From: Bacteroidota bacterium
GTDB taxonomy: Bacteria; Bacteroidota; Bacteroidia; AKYH767-A; JABDAW01
Length of the DNA: 12,106 nucleotides
NCBI GenBank assembly: GCA_023251595.1
Contig: JAHEYM010000074.1
Span: forward strand, 1-12,106
Direction of reading: 5' to 3'
Part shown: positions 5,856-12,106 of the stretch, piece after piece
Layout of the letters: each line of letters opens with the position of its first letter
How positions within the stretch are numbered: the first letter of the stretch is position 1
Notes under the pieces: model-generated
Seen by the model: the letters and a program-made list of their open reading frames with translations, nothing else
The model's database searches: none
Told to the model about the DNA's origin: nothing
Made by a program: the position numbers and the translations under genes

Positions 5856-6380
5856 ATGAAGAAATCAAGAAACCAACCTCTTGACTTTGTTATAGACAAG
5901 CTCACAAATTCCATCGAAAACACTTCCACTCATGAGGTGTTTGACACGGAAGTCGTGCGGTTGTCAGTTAAAGATGTTAACCAGATCAACAAAGCCGACT
6001 GGCAGTTTAATTGGGCTAAAGAAATCAAGGATAAAACGAAAGAAGTTTACAAACTCACCACCGTCAATAATCCGACAATTATTCAAGGACTCGTGAGCAT
6101 CGAGGACAAGCATGACCACATTTTCATGCACCTTATTGAGAGTGCTAAGTTTAACAAGAATAAGGAGAAGGTCTATTTAGGCGTTCCCGGTAATCTTGTT
6201 GCATTTGCTTGCAAGGTTTCGGTTGACAAAGGTTATCAGGGCTTCCTCGCTTTTGATGCAAAAACAGTGCTGATTAAACACTATCAGGAAACACTTTATG
6301 CAACACATTTTCGCGGATTACGTATGTTCATAGAAACAAACGCGGCAATACGATTAATTTCTCAATACTTTAAATCATAA
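5856..6380 (+). CDS. GNAT-like protein, possible TA-like pair member
   Basis: The 174-residue protein belongs to a family I recall as widespread in Bacteroidota and often annotated hypothetical or N-acetyltransferase. Recognisable blocks are QPLDFVIDKLTNSIEN (residues 7-22), VYKLTTVNNPTIIQGLVSIE (64-83), HIFMHLIESAKFN (88-100), VYLGVPGNLVAFACKVS (106-122) and the C-terminal IETNAAIRLISQYF (159-172). The central GVPGNLVAFACK segment sits where GNAT proteins bind acetyl-CoA, but the exact R/QxxGxG/A loop is not obvious, so activity is uncertain. The frame extends back to a TTG at 5766 with an AAGGAG 9 bases before it. I prefer ATG 5856 because family similarity starts there and a -7 box lies directly upstream. 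The next gene begins 4 bp after the stop, so the two are co-translated. Confidence 0.7.
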   Translation: MKKSRNQPLDFVIDKLTNSIENTSTHEVFDTEVVRLSVKDVNQINKADWQFNWAKEIKDKTKEVYKLTTVNNPTIIQGLVSIEDKHDHIFMHLIESAKFNKNKEKVYLGVPGNLVAFACKVSVDKGYQGFLAFDAKTVLIKHYQETLYATHFRGLRMFIETNAAIRLISQYFKS

Positions 6381-6384
6381 CAAG

Positions 6385-6573
6385 ATGGGACTTATCAGAG
6401 AACCGAAAAATATTGACTTCACCGTTCAGTCAGAACCGTGGACAGAGGAAGAACTTCGTGATTTCCGAAAATTGATGGCGGAACTGAAAGCGAAAAACGC
6501 AATAAAAAAGCCTTACCAAAAAATCGAAAGAAACAAGAAGATAACTTCAAAGAAGAAAAGAGAAGGCGCATAG
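6385..6573 (+). CDS. Small basic partner of the GNAT-like protein
   Basis: The 62-residue protein starts 4 bp after the GNAT-like gene. Its N-terminal half, MGLIREPKNIDFTVQSEPW (1-19) followed by TEEELRDFRKLMAELKAKNA, looks like a conserved acidic-amphipathic helix. The C-terminus is strongly basic (about 45-62, rich in Lys and Arg) and probably disordered, suggesting nucleic acid or partner binding. The MGLI(R/K)EP..(I/V)DF opening is one I recall beside this GNAT-like family, which supports a conserved two-gene unit. Whether it is an antitoxin, a substrate or a cofactor cannot be told. The following 240 bp to the next gene hold no convincing coding sequence. Confidence 0.65.
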   Translation: MGLIREPKNIDFTVQSEPWTEEELRDFRKLMAELKAKNAIKKPYQKIERNKKITSKKKREGA

Positions 6574-6813
6574 TTCACCGAGAATTTGGTTCTGCCTCGA
6601 TTTTATCAATATCTATGAAGAGATGGGCTGAATGGATGGGTTTTCTACAATCAAGCGGTTTTATTAAGGATAGTAAATAGATAGTGTAATTCTTGTTTAT
6701 CGTTAACAAATATGACAGTAATTGATCACATTTTTCTTCTTCTTTACTCAATACGTAAAGGTGCATACGAAAATTCGAACTTAGAAATACAATCTAAAAA
6801 TTAAAATAATATT

Positions 6814-7500
6814 ATGGGACTCTTTGACTTTCTTAAACCACAACCATCGCTATTCGATAAAACTATAGCAGACCTTAATAAAAAACTTTTCCCGGGCGGA
6901 AAAACACAAAAAGATGATGGCGCTAGAGAAGTAATGAGATTATCAAACGGTAAACTTAATTTCGATAAAGCATTAGAAGTTTTCATACAAGCTAAAGCCC
7001 GAGTTCATTTATATCAGGATCGCAGCACAGATCAGTTTATAAAAGGAATTATTATTGATTCTGAAAATACTTTAACATATCCTGAGGCTACTGCAATTTT
7101 AAAGTTTGCGAGAAATGGAATTGAAGAACCTGCGAAAACCAAGGAGGAAGTTTTAGTTGAATTATTTAAGGTTGGCTTAGGAATGAATGGGGACGGTTTT
7201 GATTTAGATGAAATACCGAACGGGTTTGGTGAGTTTGGCCATGCTGTTACGAATCCAATTCCAGTTAAAGGAATCATATCAAATAAAATTTATTTAGATA
7301 AGCTTAGAACAAAAAATGGAGAAAAAATATTATACGAGAGAATAGCTTCATATCAATCTGAAAATATTAAGCATTCAATAGATGGTTATACAATTTATGA
7401 CTTAAATAAAAATCAAATCGCAATTCTTTATCTTTCCCCATACCACAAAAGGGTTTCTAACAAAGCGCCCCGAGGTTTTATTATTGAAGAAAAGAAATAG
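6814..7500 (+). CDS. Unrecognised 228-aa protein
   Basis: I do not recognise the family. The N-terminus MGLFDFLKP is typical of small soluble proteins whose first helix is amphipathic. The middle (37-105) looks helical and may form a sensor-like fold. The C-terminal half has distinctive blocks: GDGFDLDEIPNGFGEFGHAV (127-146), TNPIPVKGIISNKIYLDKLR (146-165), ILYERIASY (172-180), and DGYTIYDLNKNQIAILYLSPY (190-210) followed by HKRVSNKAPRGF. These suggest a beta-rich C-terminal domain resembling conserved unknown proteins of Bacteroidota. No signal peptide or membrane helix is seen. It is transcribed alone on the + strand, convergent with the 340-aa gene. The start is supported by an AT-rich leader and no credible upstream in-frame start. 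Confidence 0.7.
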   Translation: MGLFDFLKPQPSLFDKTIADLNKKLFPGGKTQKDDGAREVMRLSNGKLNFDKALEVFIQAKARVHLYQDRSTDQFIKGIIIDSENTLTYPEATAILKFARNGIEEPAKTKEEVLVELFKVGLGMNGDGFDLDEIPNGFGEFGHAVTNPIPVKGIISNKIYLDKLRTKNGEKILYERIASYQSENIKHSIDGYTIYDLNKNQIAILYLSPYHKRVSNKAPRGFIIEEKK

Positions 7501-7713
7501 CGGTTAGTTCCTGGAAATATCTAATGTACTTCGGATGCGCGTATCTGACACCTTCATTCTTTACGTTCAGAGAGACATAAAAAAAATAAATTTTGAAATT
7601 TAATTGGAGTATTTCACCTCCGAATAAGGAAATTCGCACTCTATTTTTGGAATTCAAATTCATGCAACTCAAAAAATTAAATATTAATTAACTTAAAAAC
7701 AATATTCAATCGC

Positions 7714-8736
7714 CTACATTTCTTCCTCCGCCATATCATAATGGGAGTACAAATCCAGAATTCGCTCAGGAGAAAGCGTCATTGGATTAGAATGGCTCAT
7801 TAACCATCTGTCGTCTTTAAAATGTTTAGAAAGAATAACATCAATATCTTCAAATTCCATTCTAAGTCCGGTGTTTTCACTCCTAATCTCACGTGCTCTC
7901 ATGTTAACATTGGTACGATCTATGGAGTAGGGCTCTGTTTTTGAGGCTTTTTTGATAATCACATTATCACCTCCGAATGCAAGAGAAAAGAATAAAGAAT
8001 TTCCATTTTTCTCAGTTCTGTAATTTGAACCCAAACTATTTTTATAATCTAACAAGCTGCTGTCATTTCCTTTTACTGAGTAAATAAAAATGGTCATGCC
8101 ATCCCACTTGTACATTTTCAAAAAAGTTCCGGTTAAATGTGTTGCCGTTTTAACAAATTCAGCTTGCTTTAATTTCTTAAAACCATCAGGGTCTGTTGAC
8201 CTTAAAAATAAAATATCGATGAATTTAGAATAGCTTTTCTTGAAAGATTCAGAAGGAATCGTTGTATGCATATTATCCACAATGTCGTGTGCTCTCCTAA
8301 AAGGATATTTGCAAATAGATAGAAATGCATATATAGGGAAGAAATGATTTGGATCTTTCTGATATTCGCCTATCTCTATATTATAACACTCTATTTTTTC
8401 ACCTAGCAACTCATCATTCAGATTGTTATGTTGAATAAATATCATATAATCCTCTTCAGAACACTCGATAAAAGCCATGAAATGATTCACAACTGCTCTT
8501 AGAAAGGAAGTACCATGTGGAGAATTATTATATAATAAAAAACGAGCGAAATAGGTCATGCAAAACAGATCAAACTCAAATAAATTCGATCTGCCGACTG
8601 GCGCAGGGTTCGGTAATTCCTTCATAAATTCAAAAAATGATTTTCGGAAAATCTTCATATCATCTTGAAGTCGAAGCATCAAAGAAACGTGATTTTTCTC
8701 TGTGATTTCATCAAGTAGTCCAATTGCATCAGCCAT
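7714..8736 (-). CDS. Unrecognised 340-aa protein
   Basis: I do not recognise this protein. It is soluble, with a helical N-terminal two thirds (residues 1-210) containing aromatic-rich segments such as LFEFDLFCMTYFARFLLY (52-69) and FFPIYAFLSICKYPFRRAHD (131-150). A probable beta-rich region at about 210-265 (MTIFIYSVKG, SLFFSLAFGG) and a helical tail ending AEEEM follow. There are no Walker, HTH, nuclease or protease motifs I can identify and no signal peptide. A good TAnnTTTG promoter box precedes the ATG by about 50 bp. It is a single-gene unit in AT-rich cargo DNA, flanked by a convergent unknown gene and a divergent FISUMP fragment. Confidence 0.7.
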   Translation of the reverse strand: MADAIGLLDEITEKNHVSLMLRLQDDMKIFRKSFFEFMKELPNPAPVGRSNLFEFDLFCMTYFARFLLYNNSPHGTSFLRAVVNHFMAFIECSEEDYMIFIQHNNLNDELLGEKIECYNIEIGEYQKDPNHFFPIYAFLSICKYPFRRAHDIVDNMHTTIPSESFKKSYSKFIDILFLRSTDPDGFKKLKQAEFVKTATHLTGTFLKMYKWDGMTIFIYSVKGNDSSLLDYKNSLGSNYRTEKNGNSLFFSLAFGGDNVIIKKASKTEPYSIDRTNVNMRAREIRSENTGLRMEFEDIDVILSKHFKDDRWLMSHSNPMTLSPERILDLYSHYDMAEEEM

Positions 8737-8785
8737 TTTGTTTAGCTTTTCAGTGTTTGTGATGATTTAATGGTTTTATATTCTG

Positions 8786-8793
8786 CAAAAGTA
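8786..8793 (-). promoter_or_regulatory. Promoter -7 box of 340-aa gene
   Basis: On the - strand TACTTTTG fits TAnnTTTG. A TTGACAT element lies upstream at 8814-8820, with 24 bp between TTG and the box, a little long for the usual 19-21. The predicted leader is about 45 nt. Confidence 0.45.
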
Positions 8794-8857
8794 CAAAAAA
8801 TGTAATTAATTCTATGTCAACTTTTCCTCCTTCAATATTCTCTCATGAGACCAATAA

Positions 8858-9151
8858 ATGACATTTACGAAATGTGACCCAATTCCGGAAGCGAAATCAA
8901 ATGATGAATGGAAGCAAGCTGATAAGAGTAAGAAACCTGTTTGGTGTTATTATGAAAACATTTCGACCAACGGAAAAAAATTCGGGAAACTATACAATTG
9001 GTATGCTGTGAATGACTCGAGAGGTTTAGCACCTGATGAGTGGCATATTCCGAGTCGATCAGAATGGGAAGAGCTACAAGATTTGTTAGGCGGTGCGCGA
9101 GTAGTTGGGTCAAAAATGAAATCTGCTCTATGTTTAAAGGAAGATAAGTAA
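8858..9151 (+). pseudogene. Internal fragment of a FISUMP-domain protein
   Basis: The 97-residue frame matches the centre of the Fibrobacter succinogenes major-paralogue (FISUMP) domain, common in Bacteroidota surface proteins. CDPIPEAKSNDEWKQA (residues 6-21), PVWCYYEN (28-35), GKKFGKLYNWYAVNDSRGLAP (39-59), WHIPSRSEWEELQDLLGG (62-79) and VGSKMKS (83-89) are all characteristic. The usual preceding Q-x-W-M-x-E-N-L segment is missing, with an in-frame TAA directly before the ATG, and the later GG-rich and W-rich half is missing after residue 90. No continuation is visible in other frames. So it is truncated at both ends and lacks the expected signal peptide. It is most likely a remnant without function. 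Confidence 0.7.
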
Positions 9152-9209
9152 AGTACCATCATGGGTGTTATTTTGTGCTTTTTCGAAATAGTTGAATTGA
9201 TTTTCTCCG

Positions 9210-9239
9210 TTTTGAATAAATAATTTTGTTTATTCAAAA
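9210..9239. promoter_or_regulatory. Perfect 11-bp-arm inverted repeat
   Basis: TTTTGAATAAA and TTTATTCAAAA are exact inverse arms around an 8-nt loop. There is no T-run on either side, so it is not a standard terminator. It could be an operator ahead of the short ORF at 9300 or a weak stem ending the FISUMP fragment transcript. Confidence 0.4.
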
Positions 9240-9299
9240 AATATCGTTATATTTAACGTGTTGTTGAACATAACCGCGATAAAAAATAACGTCGAAAAC

Positions 9300-9485
9300 A
9301 TGAAGAAAGCACTCGAAAAGCCCAACAAAATCAGTTGGATTATTAACAATTTAGACAAGTTTAATAACGAATCTCATCATTCATCAGAATCTCCCCTGTG
9401 TGAATCAGGGTTAAATAGGCGATTTTATATCCAATATAAGGTTATTGTTTATCTAAATTCAACAGGTCAAATCAAATGGAGATAG
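9300..9485 (+). CDS. Doubtful small ORF, 61 aa
   Basis: The ATG at 9300 opens a 61-residue frame (MKKALEKPNKISWIINNLDK...). A GTG at 9258 would extend it by 14 residues. I do not recognise it. The first 25 residues look helical, and the C-terminus (RRFYIQYKVIVYLNSTGQIKW) could form a beta hairpin. A hairpin and AT-rich DNA lie upstream. It may be a truncated gene or chance. Confidence 0.25.
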   Translation: MKKALEKPNKISWIINNLDKFNNESHHSSESPLCESGLNRRFYIQYKVIVYLNSTGQIKWR

Positions 9486-9610
9486 TTGAATCATTCTTGA
9501 ATTGGGGTATTTAACGGGCAAAAAAGAGGCGCAATTCCGACCATTTTGGTGATGATTCAATTTATTATTCGTCCTTTGAGGATTAGACTTTACTTCTGCC
9601 GGATGTATCT

Positions 9611-9618
9611 TATATTTG
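9611..9618 (+). promoter_or_regulatory. Possible -7 box before 61-aa ORF
   Basis: TATATTTG fits TAnnTTTG and ends 42 bases before the ATG at 9661. No -33 element is obvious at the proper spacing. Confidence 0.3.
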
Positions 9619-9660
9619 GAATGAGTTAGATAAATTAAAACAACCAAAAAACGAATTAAA

Positions 9661-9846
9661 ATGGAAAAAGCAGGTATAGTATCAAAATTTAAAGATTTAA
9701 TTGAAAAACCCATCAAATCAACCGATCTGGACAAAATCCATGAATTATCAAAAATAGAGAGGGATGAAACACACATTTGGAGATCAATAATTGTGATTAA
9801 ATCGAATTACCCATTAGGCGGCAAAATGATATACCCCAATGAATAG
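9661..9846 (+). CDS. Small ORF of 61 aa, unknown
   Basis: The frame encodes a Lys- and Ile-rich 61-residue polypeptide (MEKAGIVSKFKDLIEKPIKS...), likely helical in its first 45 residues, with an HIWRSIIVIKSNYPLGGK tail. I recognise no family. A TAnnTTTG box and an A-rich leader just before the ATG give mild support. It is convergent with the integrase gene, whose stop is 107 bp away. Confidence 0.35.
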   Translation: MEKAGIVSKFKDLIEKPIKSTDLDKIHELSKIERDETHIWRSIIVIKSNYPLGGKMIYPNE

Positions 9847-9953
9847 ATTACTCCTATTCTGTCTCAGATTTCCGCATTTTTCAACTTCTATTGTGAAGTT
9901 CAACAAAGTATCCTTCTGTCTATTCCCCAAGTACCTATTCTCTAATCCCACCC

Positions 9954-11159
9954 TCATATCCTCCCCGCAACCTTCTTCGCAGATTCTTTCAACATATTGT
10001 TTGTAATCTTAGCATAGATTTGAGTCGTCTTAATATTCGTATGTCCAAGCCACTTGCTCACGGTTTCCATCGGAACCTCGTTTGTTAAAAGGATTGTTGT
10101 AGCGCATGTATGACGTGCTACATGATGTGTAAGAGTTTTCTTCAATCCCGTTAAATCGGCGATTACTTTGAGATAGGAGTTTACTTTCTGATTCGATATT
10201 TTCGGAAGGATTTTTCCTGTTATCTTATTTTCCGTGTTTTCATATTTCTGAATAATTTTTACTGCCGGAGGAAGAAGTGGAATATGAACTCTTTCCTTCG
10301 TTTTTTCCTGAACTATGATTATGCTCCATTCATTTTTTGCATCGATATTTATTTGCTCAATACTCAGATTTTGGGCATCCTCGAAACGCAGTCCTGTGTA
10401 AACGGAGAATAAAAATATATCGCGGACTCGTTTCAGACTTTCATTATCACCCAATTTATGAACGATTATTTTTTGCAGTTCTTCGTTAGTGAGATACGTT
10501 CTGTTTGATGGAACTTGTTTGAGTTTAAATTCACGATACGGATTTCGTGTGAGATACCCTTCTCGCATTGCTCTTATCAGAACTGTACGAAGTCGGCTAT
10601 GATGTTTGTTTACTGTGTTTCTTTCGAGTGTTTTCGCATAGTTGCCAGCCGTCTGATTCAGTAAATATACGTCCAAGTCGGAGATGAATTTATAATCTAT
10701 CGAAGTGAGCGAAATGTTTTCATCCCGTCCCTGATCTTTTAAAAATTGTGTGAGAATATTTTTGGTGGTTCGGTAACTTCGCACGGTTTCGGGTATCACT
10801 TCTCCGGCTTTTACCAATCGTTCGAGGAAATCTTCATAAAAACCTAGCATCCCCGGACTAACGCGCTCTTTCTGGGTGAGAAAATCTCTCAAAGTCGCAG
10901 CATTCACGGTCTTTCCGGTGCGTTGCAGATGCTTTGCAGTTTCGTAAACCTGATTTTCGAGCTCCGCCAAATGCTCATTGATGACCGCATTGCGCTTTGT
11001 ACGCTGCTTATCTTCATCCCATTCTTTGAGTGGAATGCGATACTTTGTGGCGATCTCTGCCTTCTTTCGGAAAGCTGTAATCCGCACGTAGATTGGGAAT
11101 CGCGCACCTTTAGCGTATTGCGCCCGCAGGAAGAACCGGATACTAAGGGATGGAAACAT
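9954..11159 (-). CDS. Tyrosine recombinase (integrase)
   Basis: The 401-residue protein has the standard architecture of Bacteroidota element integrases. It has an N-terminal arm-binding domain (about 3-95), an SAM-like core-binding domain (about 103-200) and a catalytic domain (about 218-395). The full catalytic set is visible: Arg258 in TGLRFED, Lys286 or Lys288 in QEKTKERVHIPL, His346 and Arg349 in HHVARHT, His373 in WLGHTNIKTTQ and nucleophile Tyr382 in QIYAKI. It should therefore catalyse integration and excision. The gene lies 142 bp from the tRNA-Ser 3' end, transcribed away from it, with a good promoter and candidate arm sites in between. The start at 11159 is 30 bases after the -7 box and gives the expected arm-domain N-terminus. 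Its partner may be the HTH protein at 4501-4803. Confidence 0.93.
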   Translation of the reverse strand: MFPSLSIRFFLRAQYAKGARFPIYVRITAFRKKAEIATKYRIPLKEWDEDKQRTKRNAVINEHLAELENQVYETAKHLQRTGKTVNAATLRDFLTQKERVSPGMLGFYEDFLERLVKAGEVIPETVRSYRTTKNILTQFLKDQGRDENISLTSIDYKFISDLDVYLLNQTAGNYAKTLERNTVNKHHSRLRTVLIRAMREGYLTRNPYREFKLKQVPSNRTYLTNEELQKIIVHKLGDNESLKRVRDIFLFSVYTGLRFEDAQNLSIEQINIDAKNEWSIIIVQEKTKERVHIPLLPPAVKIIQKYENTENKITGKILPKISNQKVNSYLKVIADLTGLKKTLTHHVARHTCATTILLTNEVPMETVSKWLGHTNIKTTQIYAKITNNMLKESAKKVAGRI

Positions 11160-11189
11160 CGTTGTGAAACATTTGTTTTAATTGTGATA

Positions 11190-11220
11190 CAAATGTAGAA
11201 CAACAGGAGCAATAATGCAA
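11190..11220 (-). promoter_or_regulatory. Integrase promoter
   Basis: On the - strand TTG (11218-11220) and TACATTTG (11190-11197) are separated by 20 bp, matching the Bacteroidota -33/-7 arrangement. The implied leader is about 25 nt. Confidence 0.6.
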
Positions 11221-11242
11221 GTATTTGTGAAACAAAATGAAA

Positions 11243-11267
11243 AATGAGTTACCGTAAGTAACTCATT
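11243..11267 (-). terminator. Terminator of the tRNA-Ser gene
   Basis: Perfect 10-bp arms AATGAGTTAC and GTAACTCATT enclose a 5-nt loop. On the - strand the stem is followed by TTTTCATTTTG, giving a U-rich tail. It lies 35 bp past the tRNA 3' end and before the integrase promoter, so it would insulate the integrase from tRNA transcription. Confidence 0.6.
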
Positions 11268-11301
11268 ATCAACATTATTGAAATATTTTGAAACACTGTT
11301 G

Positions 11302-11390
11302 CGGAGAGGGAGGGATTCGAACCCTCGGTACCGGTTTCCCAGTACGACAGTTTAGCAAACTGTTCCTTTCGGCCACTCAGGCACCTCTCC
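11302..11390 (-). tRNA. tRNA-Ser (GCU anticodon)
   Basis: The 89-nt gene folds as a class II tRNA. The acceptor arms are GGAGAGG and CCTCTCC with G discriminator. The D arm begins CCTGAGTGG. The anticodon stem ACAGT/ACTGT encloses loop TTGCTAA with anticodon GCT (positions 11354-11356). A long variable arm (GTACTGGGAAACCGGTACC) is typical of serine tRNAs, and the T arm GAGGG-TTCGAAT-CCCTC is complete. CCA is not encoded. It decodes AGC and AGU. It is intact next to the integrase, so the inserted element restored the tRNA 3' end on integration. Confidence 0.96.
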
Positions 11391-11416
11391 GAATCGGGGT
11401 GCGAAAGTACGAAAAA

Positions 11417-11440
11417 CCTATCAACCTATCAACCTATCAA
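11417..11440. repeat. CCTATCAA, three tandem copies
   Basis: Three perfect 8-bp copies lie between the tRNA and aroC. They are short and may be a slipped-strand expansion or regulator sites. No function can be assigned. Confidence 0.6.
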
Positions 11441-11448
11441 CAAAAAGT

Positions 11449-11462
11449 CGTTGCATGCAACG
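11449..11462. promoter_or_regulatory. Perfect palindrome upstream of aroC
   Basis: CGTTGCATGCAACG is a perfect 14-bp palindrome, 14 bases before the aroC -7 box. With the following TCTCTAC it resembles one half of a dispersed palindromic repeat with GTAGAGAC ends that I recall from Bacteroidota and cyanobacteria. So it may be a repeat remnant rather than an operator. Confidence 0.4.
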
Positions 11463-11476
11463 TCTCTACGATTCAT

Positions 11477-11484
11477 TACCTTTG
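11477..11484 (+). promoter_or_regulatory. aroC promoter -7 box, nearly leaderless
   Basis: TACCTTTG fits TAnnTTTG and ends 5 bases before the aroC ATG. A TTG lies 23 bp upstream, slightly longer than optimal. The spacing implies transcription starts at or next to the start codon. Confidence 0.55.
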
Positions 11485-11489
11485 CAAAG

Positions 11490-12106
11490 ATGGCAGGCAA
11501 CAGTTTTGGTCAAACTTTTCGTATCACAACCTTTGGCGAATCGCACGGTCCCGCTATAGGCGTGGTTATTGATGGCTGTCCATCTTCGTTACCGATAGAC
11601 CTTGATTTCATTCAAACTGAACTCGATCGCAGGAAACCCGGACAATCGAGTATCGCCTCGCAACGTAAAGAATCCGATAAGTTTGAGATCTTATCCGGCG
11701 TTTATAAGGGAAAATCGACGGGTGCGCCGATAGCGATTCTGATCAGGAATGAAGACGCGAAACCTGCAGATTACGCTCATTTGATCGATACTTTCCGACC
11801 TTCACATGCTGATTACACCTATTTCAAAAAGTACGGGAACCGCGATCCTATTGGTGGTGGTCGTTCATCTGCCCGCGAAACCGCTTGCAGAGTAGCAGCG
11901 GGCGCCGTTGCAAAACTTTTTCTCAACCAAAAAAATATTGTCATTTCAGCATATACTTCGGCGATCGGAGAAGTAAAACTTCGGGAAGAATATAAAAAGC
12001 TTGATCTTCAGCAAAGATGGGAAAATGCTGCCCGTTGTCCTGACGAAAAAACCGCAGAAAGGATGATCAAATTAGTTGAAAAAATCAGAAAATCGGGCGA
12101 CAGTAT
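11490..12106 (+). CDS. aroC: Chorismate synthase (3' end missing)
   Basis: The 205 visible codons encode the N-terminal half or more of chorismate synthase, the last shared step of aromatic amino acid synthesis, which converts 5-enolpyruvylshikimate-3-phosphate to chorismate with reduced FMN in the cytoplasm. Family signatures are present: NSFGQTFRITTFGESHGPAI (residues 4-23), RPSHADYTYFKKYGNRD (103-119) and GGGRSSARETACRVAAGA (122-139), including the active-site His19 and His106 equivalents and the FMN/substrate-binding RSSARET. The normal length is about 350-390 residues, so the gene continues past the window. It marks conserved chromosome beside the island. The start is fixed by the conserved MAGNSFG opening and the adjacent -7 box. 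Confidence 0.97.
   Translation, partial: MAGNSFGQTFRITTFGESHGPAIGVVIDGCPSSLPIDLDFIQTELDRRKPGQSSIASQRKESDKFEILSGVYKGKSTGAPIAILIRNEDAKPADYAHLIDTFRPSHADYTYFKKYGNRDPIGGGRSSARETACRVAAGAVAKLFLNQKNIVISAYTSAIGEVKLREEYKKLDLQQRWENAARCPDEKTAERMIKLVEKIRKSGDS

Larger units (their letters stand above)
11162..11295. repeat. Four direct TTGTGAAACA copies, candidate integrase arm sites
   Basis: TTGTGAAACA occurs at 11162-11171 and 11225-11234, with one-mismatch copies at 11182-11191 and 11286-11295, all in the same orientation. They lie between the integrase start and the tRNA 3' end, exactly where arm-type sites of an att region are expected. The second copy overlaps the integrase -7 box, so binding could repress the gene. 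Confidence 0.5.
1..11301. mobile_element. Genomic island at tRNA-Ser, right-hand part
   Basis: Everything left of the tRNA-Ser gene looks like accessory DNA: a tyrosine recombinase abutting the tRNA 3' end, an excisionase-like HTH protein, a MobC-like RHH protein, an ATPase remnant, a TIR/helicase pair, domain fragments and unknown ORFs. Conserved chromosome (aroC) begins just right of the tRNA. tRNA 3' ends are classic targets of such recombinases. I searched by eye for a second copy of the tRNA 3' end (the T-arm and acceptor sequence) and found none, so the left boundary is inferred to lie outside the window. Decayed modules suggest an old or composite element. Confidence 0.55.

Noticed and set aside
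6575..6766. 63-aa leftward ORF after the GNAT pair
   Set aside because: No recognisable features or promoter; AT-rich chance frame opposite an empty intergenic stretch.
9300..9846. Duplication of two 61-aa ORFs (9300 and 9661)
   Set aside because: Equal length and MKKA/MEKA starts are the only likeness; the remaining residues do not align.
10923..11198. 91-aa rightward ORF opposite the integrase
   Set aside because: It is antisense to the well-supported recombinase arm domain.

Overview
The window looks like accessory DNA of a member of the Bacteroidota/Chlorobiota group, caught at the junction between a genomic island and conserved chromosome. The evidence is the repeated use of the Bacteroidota-type -7 promoter box TAnnTTTG with little or no Shine-Dalgarno signal, a Bacteroidota-style tyrosine recombinase with an N-terminal arm-binding domain, a FISUMP-type domain fragment, and the aroC sequence. 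No species can be named from the sequence alone.

Right edge: conserved chromosome with the 5' part of aroC (chorismate synthase, + strand) and a complete tRNA-Ser(GCU) gene on the - strand. The tyrosine recombinase (9954-11159, -) lies just past the 3' end of this tRNA. Four direct copies of a TTGTGAAACA-like decamer sit between the recombinase start and the tRNA and look like arm-type binding sites. This arrangement implies an element inserted at the tRNA 3' end. The second att copy was not found in the window, so the far end should lie beyond position 1.

Left third, all on the - strand: a small HTH protein (excisionase-like), a ribbon-helix-helix protein (MobC-like accessory factor) and a 70-residue C-terminal remnant of a RecA-fold ATPase look like a decayed mobilisation module. 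They are followed by a TIR-domain protein with a C-terminal transmembrane helix and a very large SF2 helicase (897 codons visible, cut by the window edge). The helicase resembles the DUF1998-type MrfA/DruE group. TIR plus helicase is the best candidate for an anti-phage defence system here.

Middle: a 1.05-kb gene-free stretch (4804-5855) is packed with ordered repeats. These are about 20 tandem decamers with an exact 10-bp period, a TTCGGG array on the same 10-bp period, two inverted REP-like elements flanking a 58-bp near-perfect palindrome, and inverted GTACGCATTTGTACG copies. A related array (31/21-bp units, about 10.3-bp subunits) lies in the opposite orientation on the other side of the HTH gene, so decamer arrays bracket that gene. 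This is the most unusual structure in the window.

Right-centre: a GNAT-like protein with a tightly coupled 62-residue basic partner (a possible toxin-antitoxin-like pair), two unrecognised proteins (228 and 340 aa), an internal fragment of a FISUMP domain, and two tiny ORFs. This part is AT-rich, patchy and typical of island cargo.
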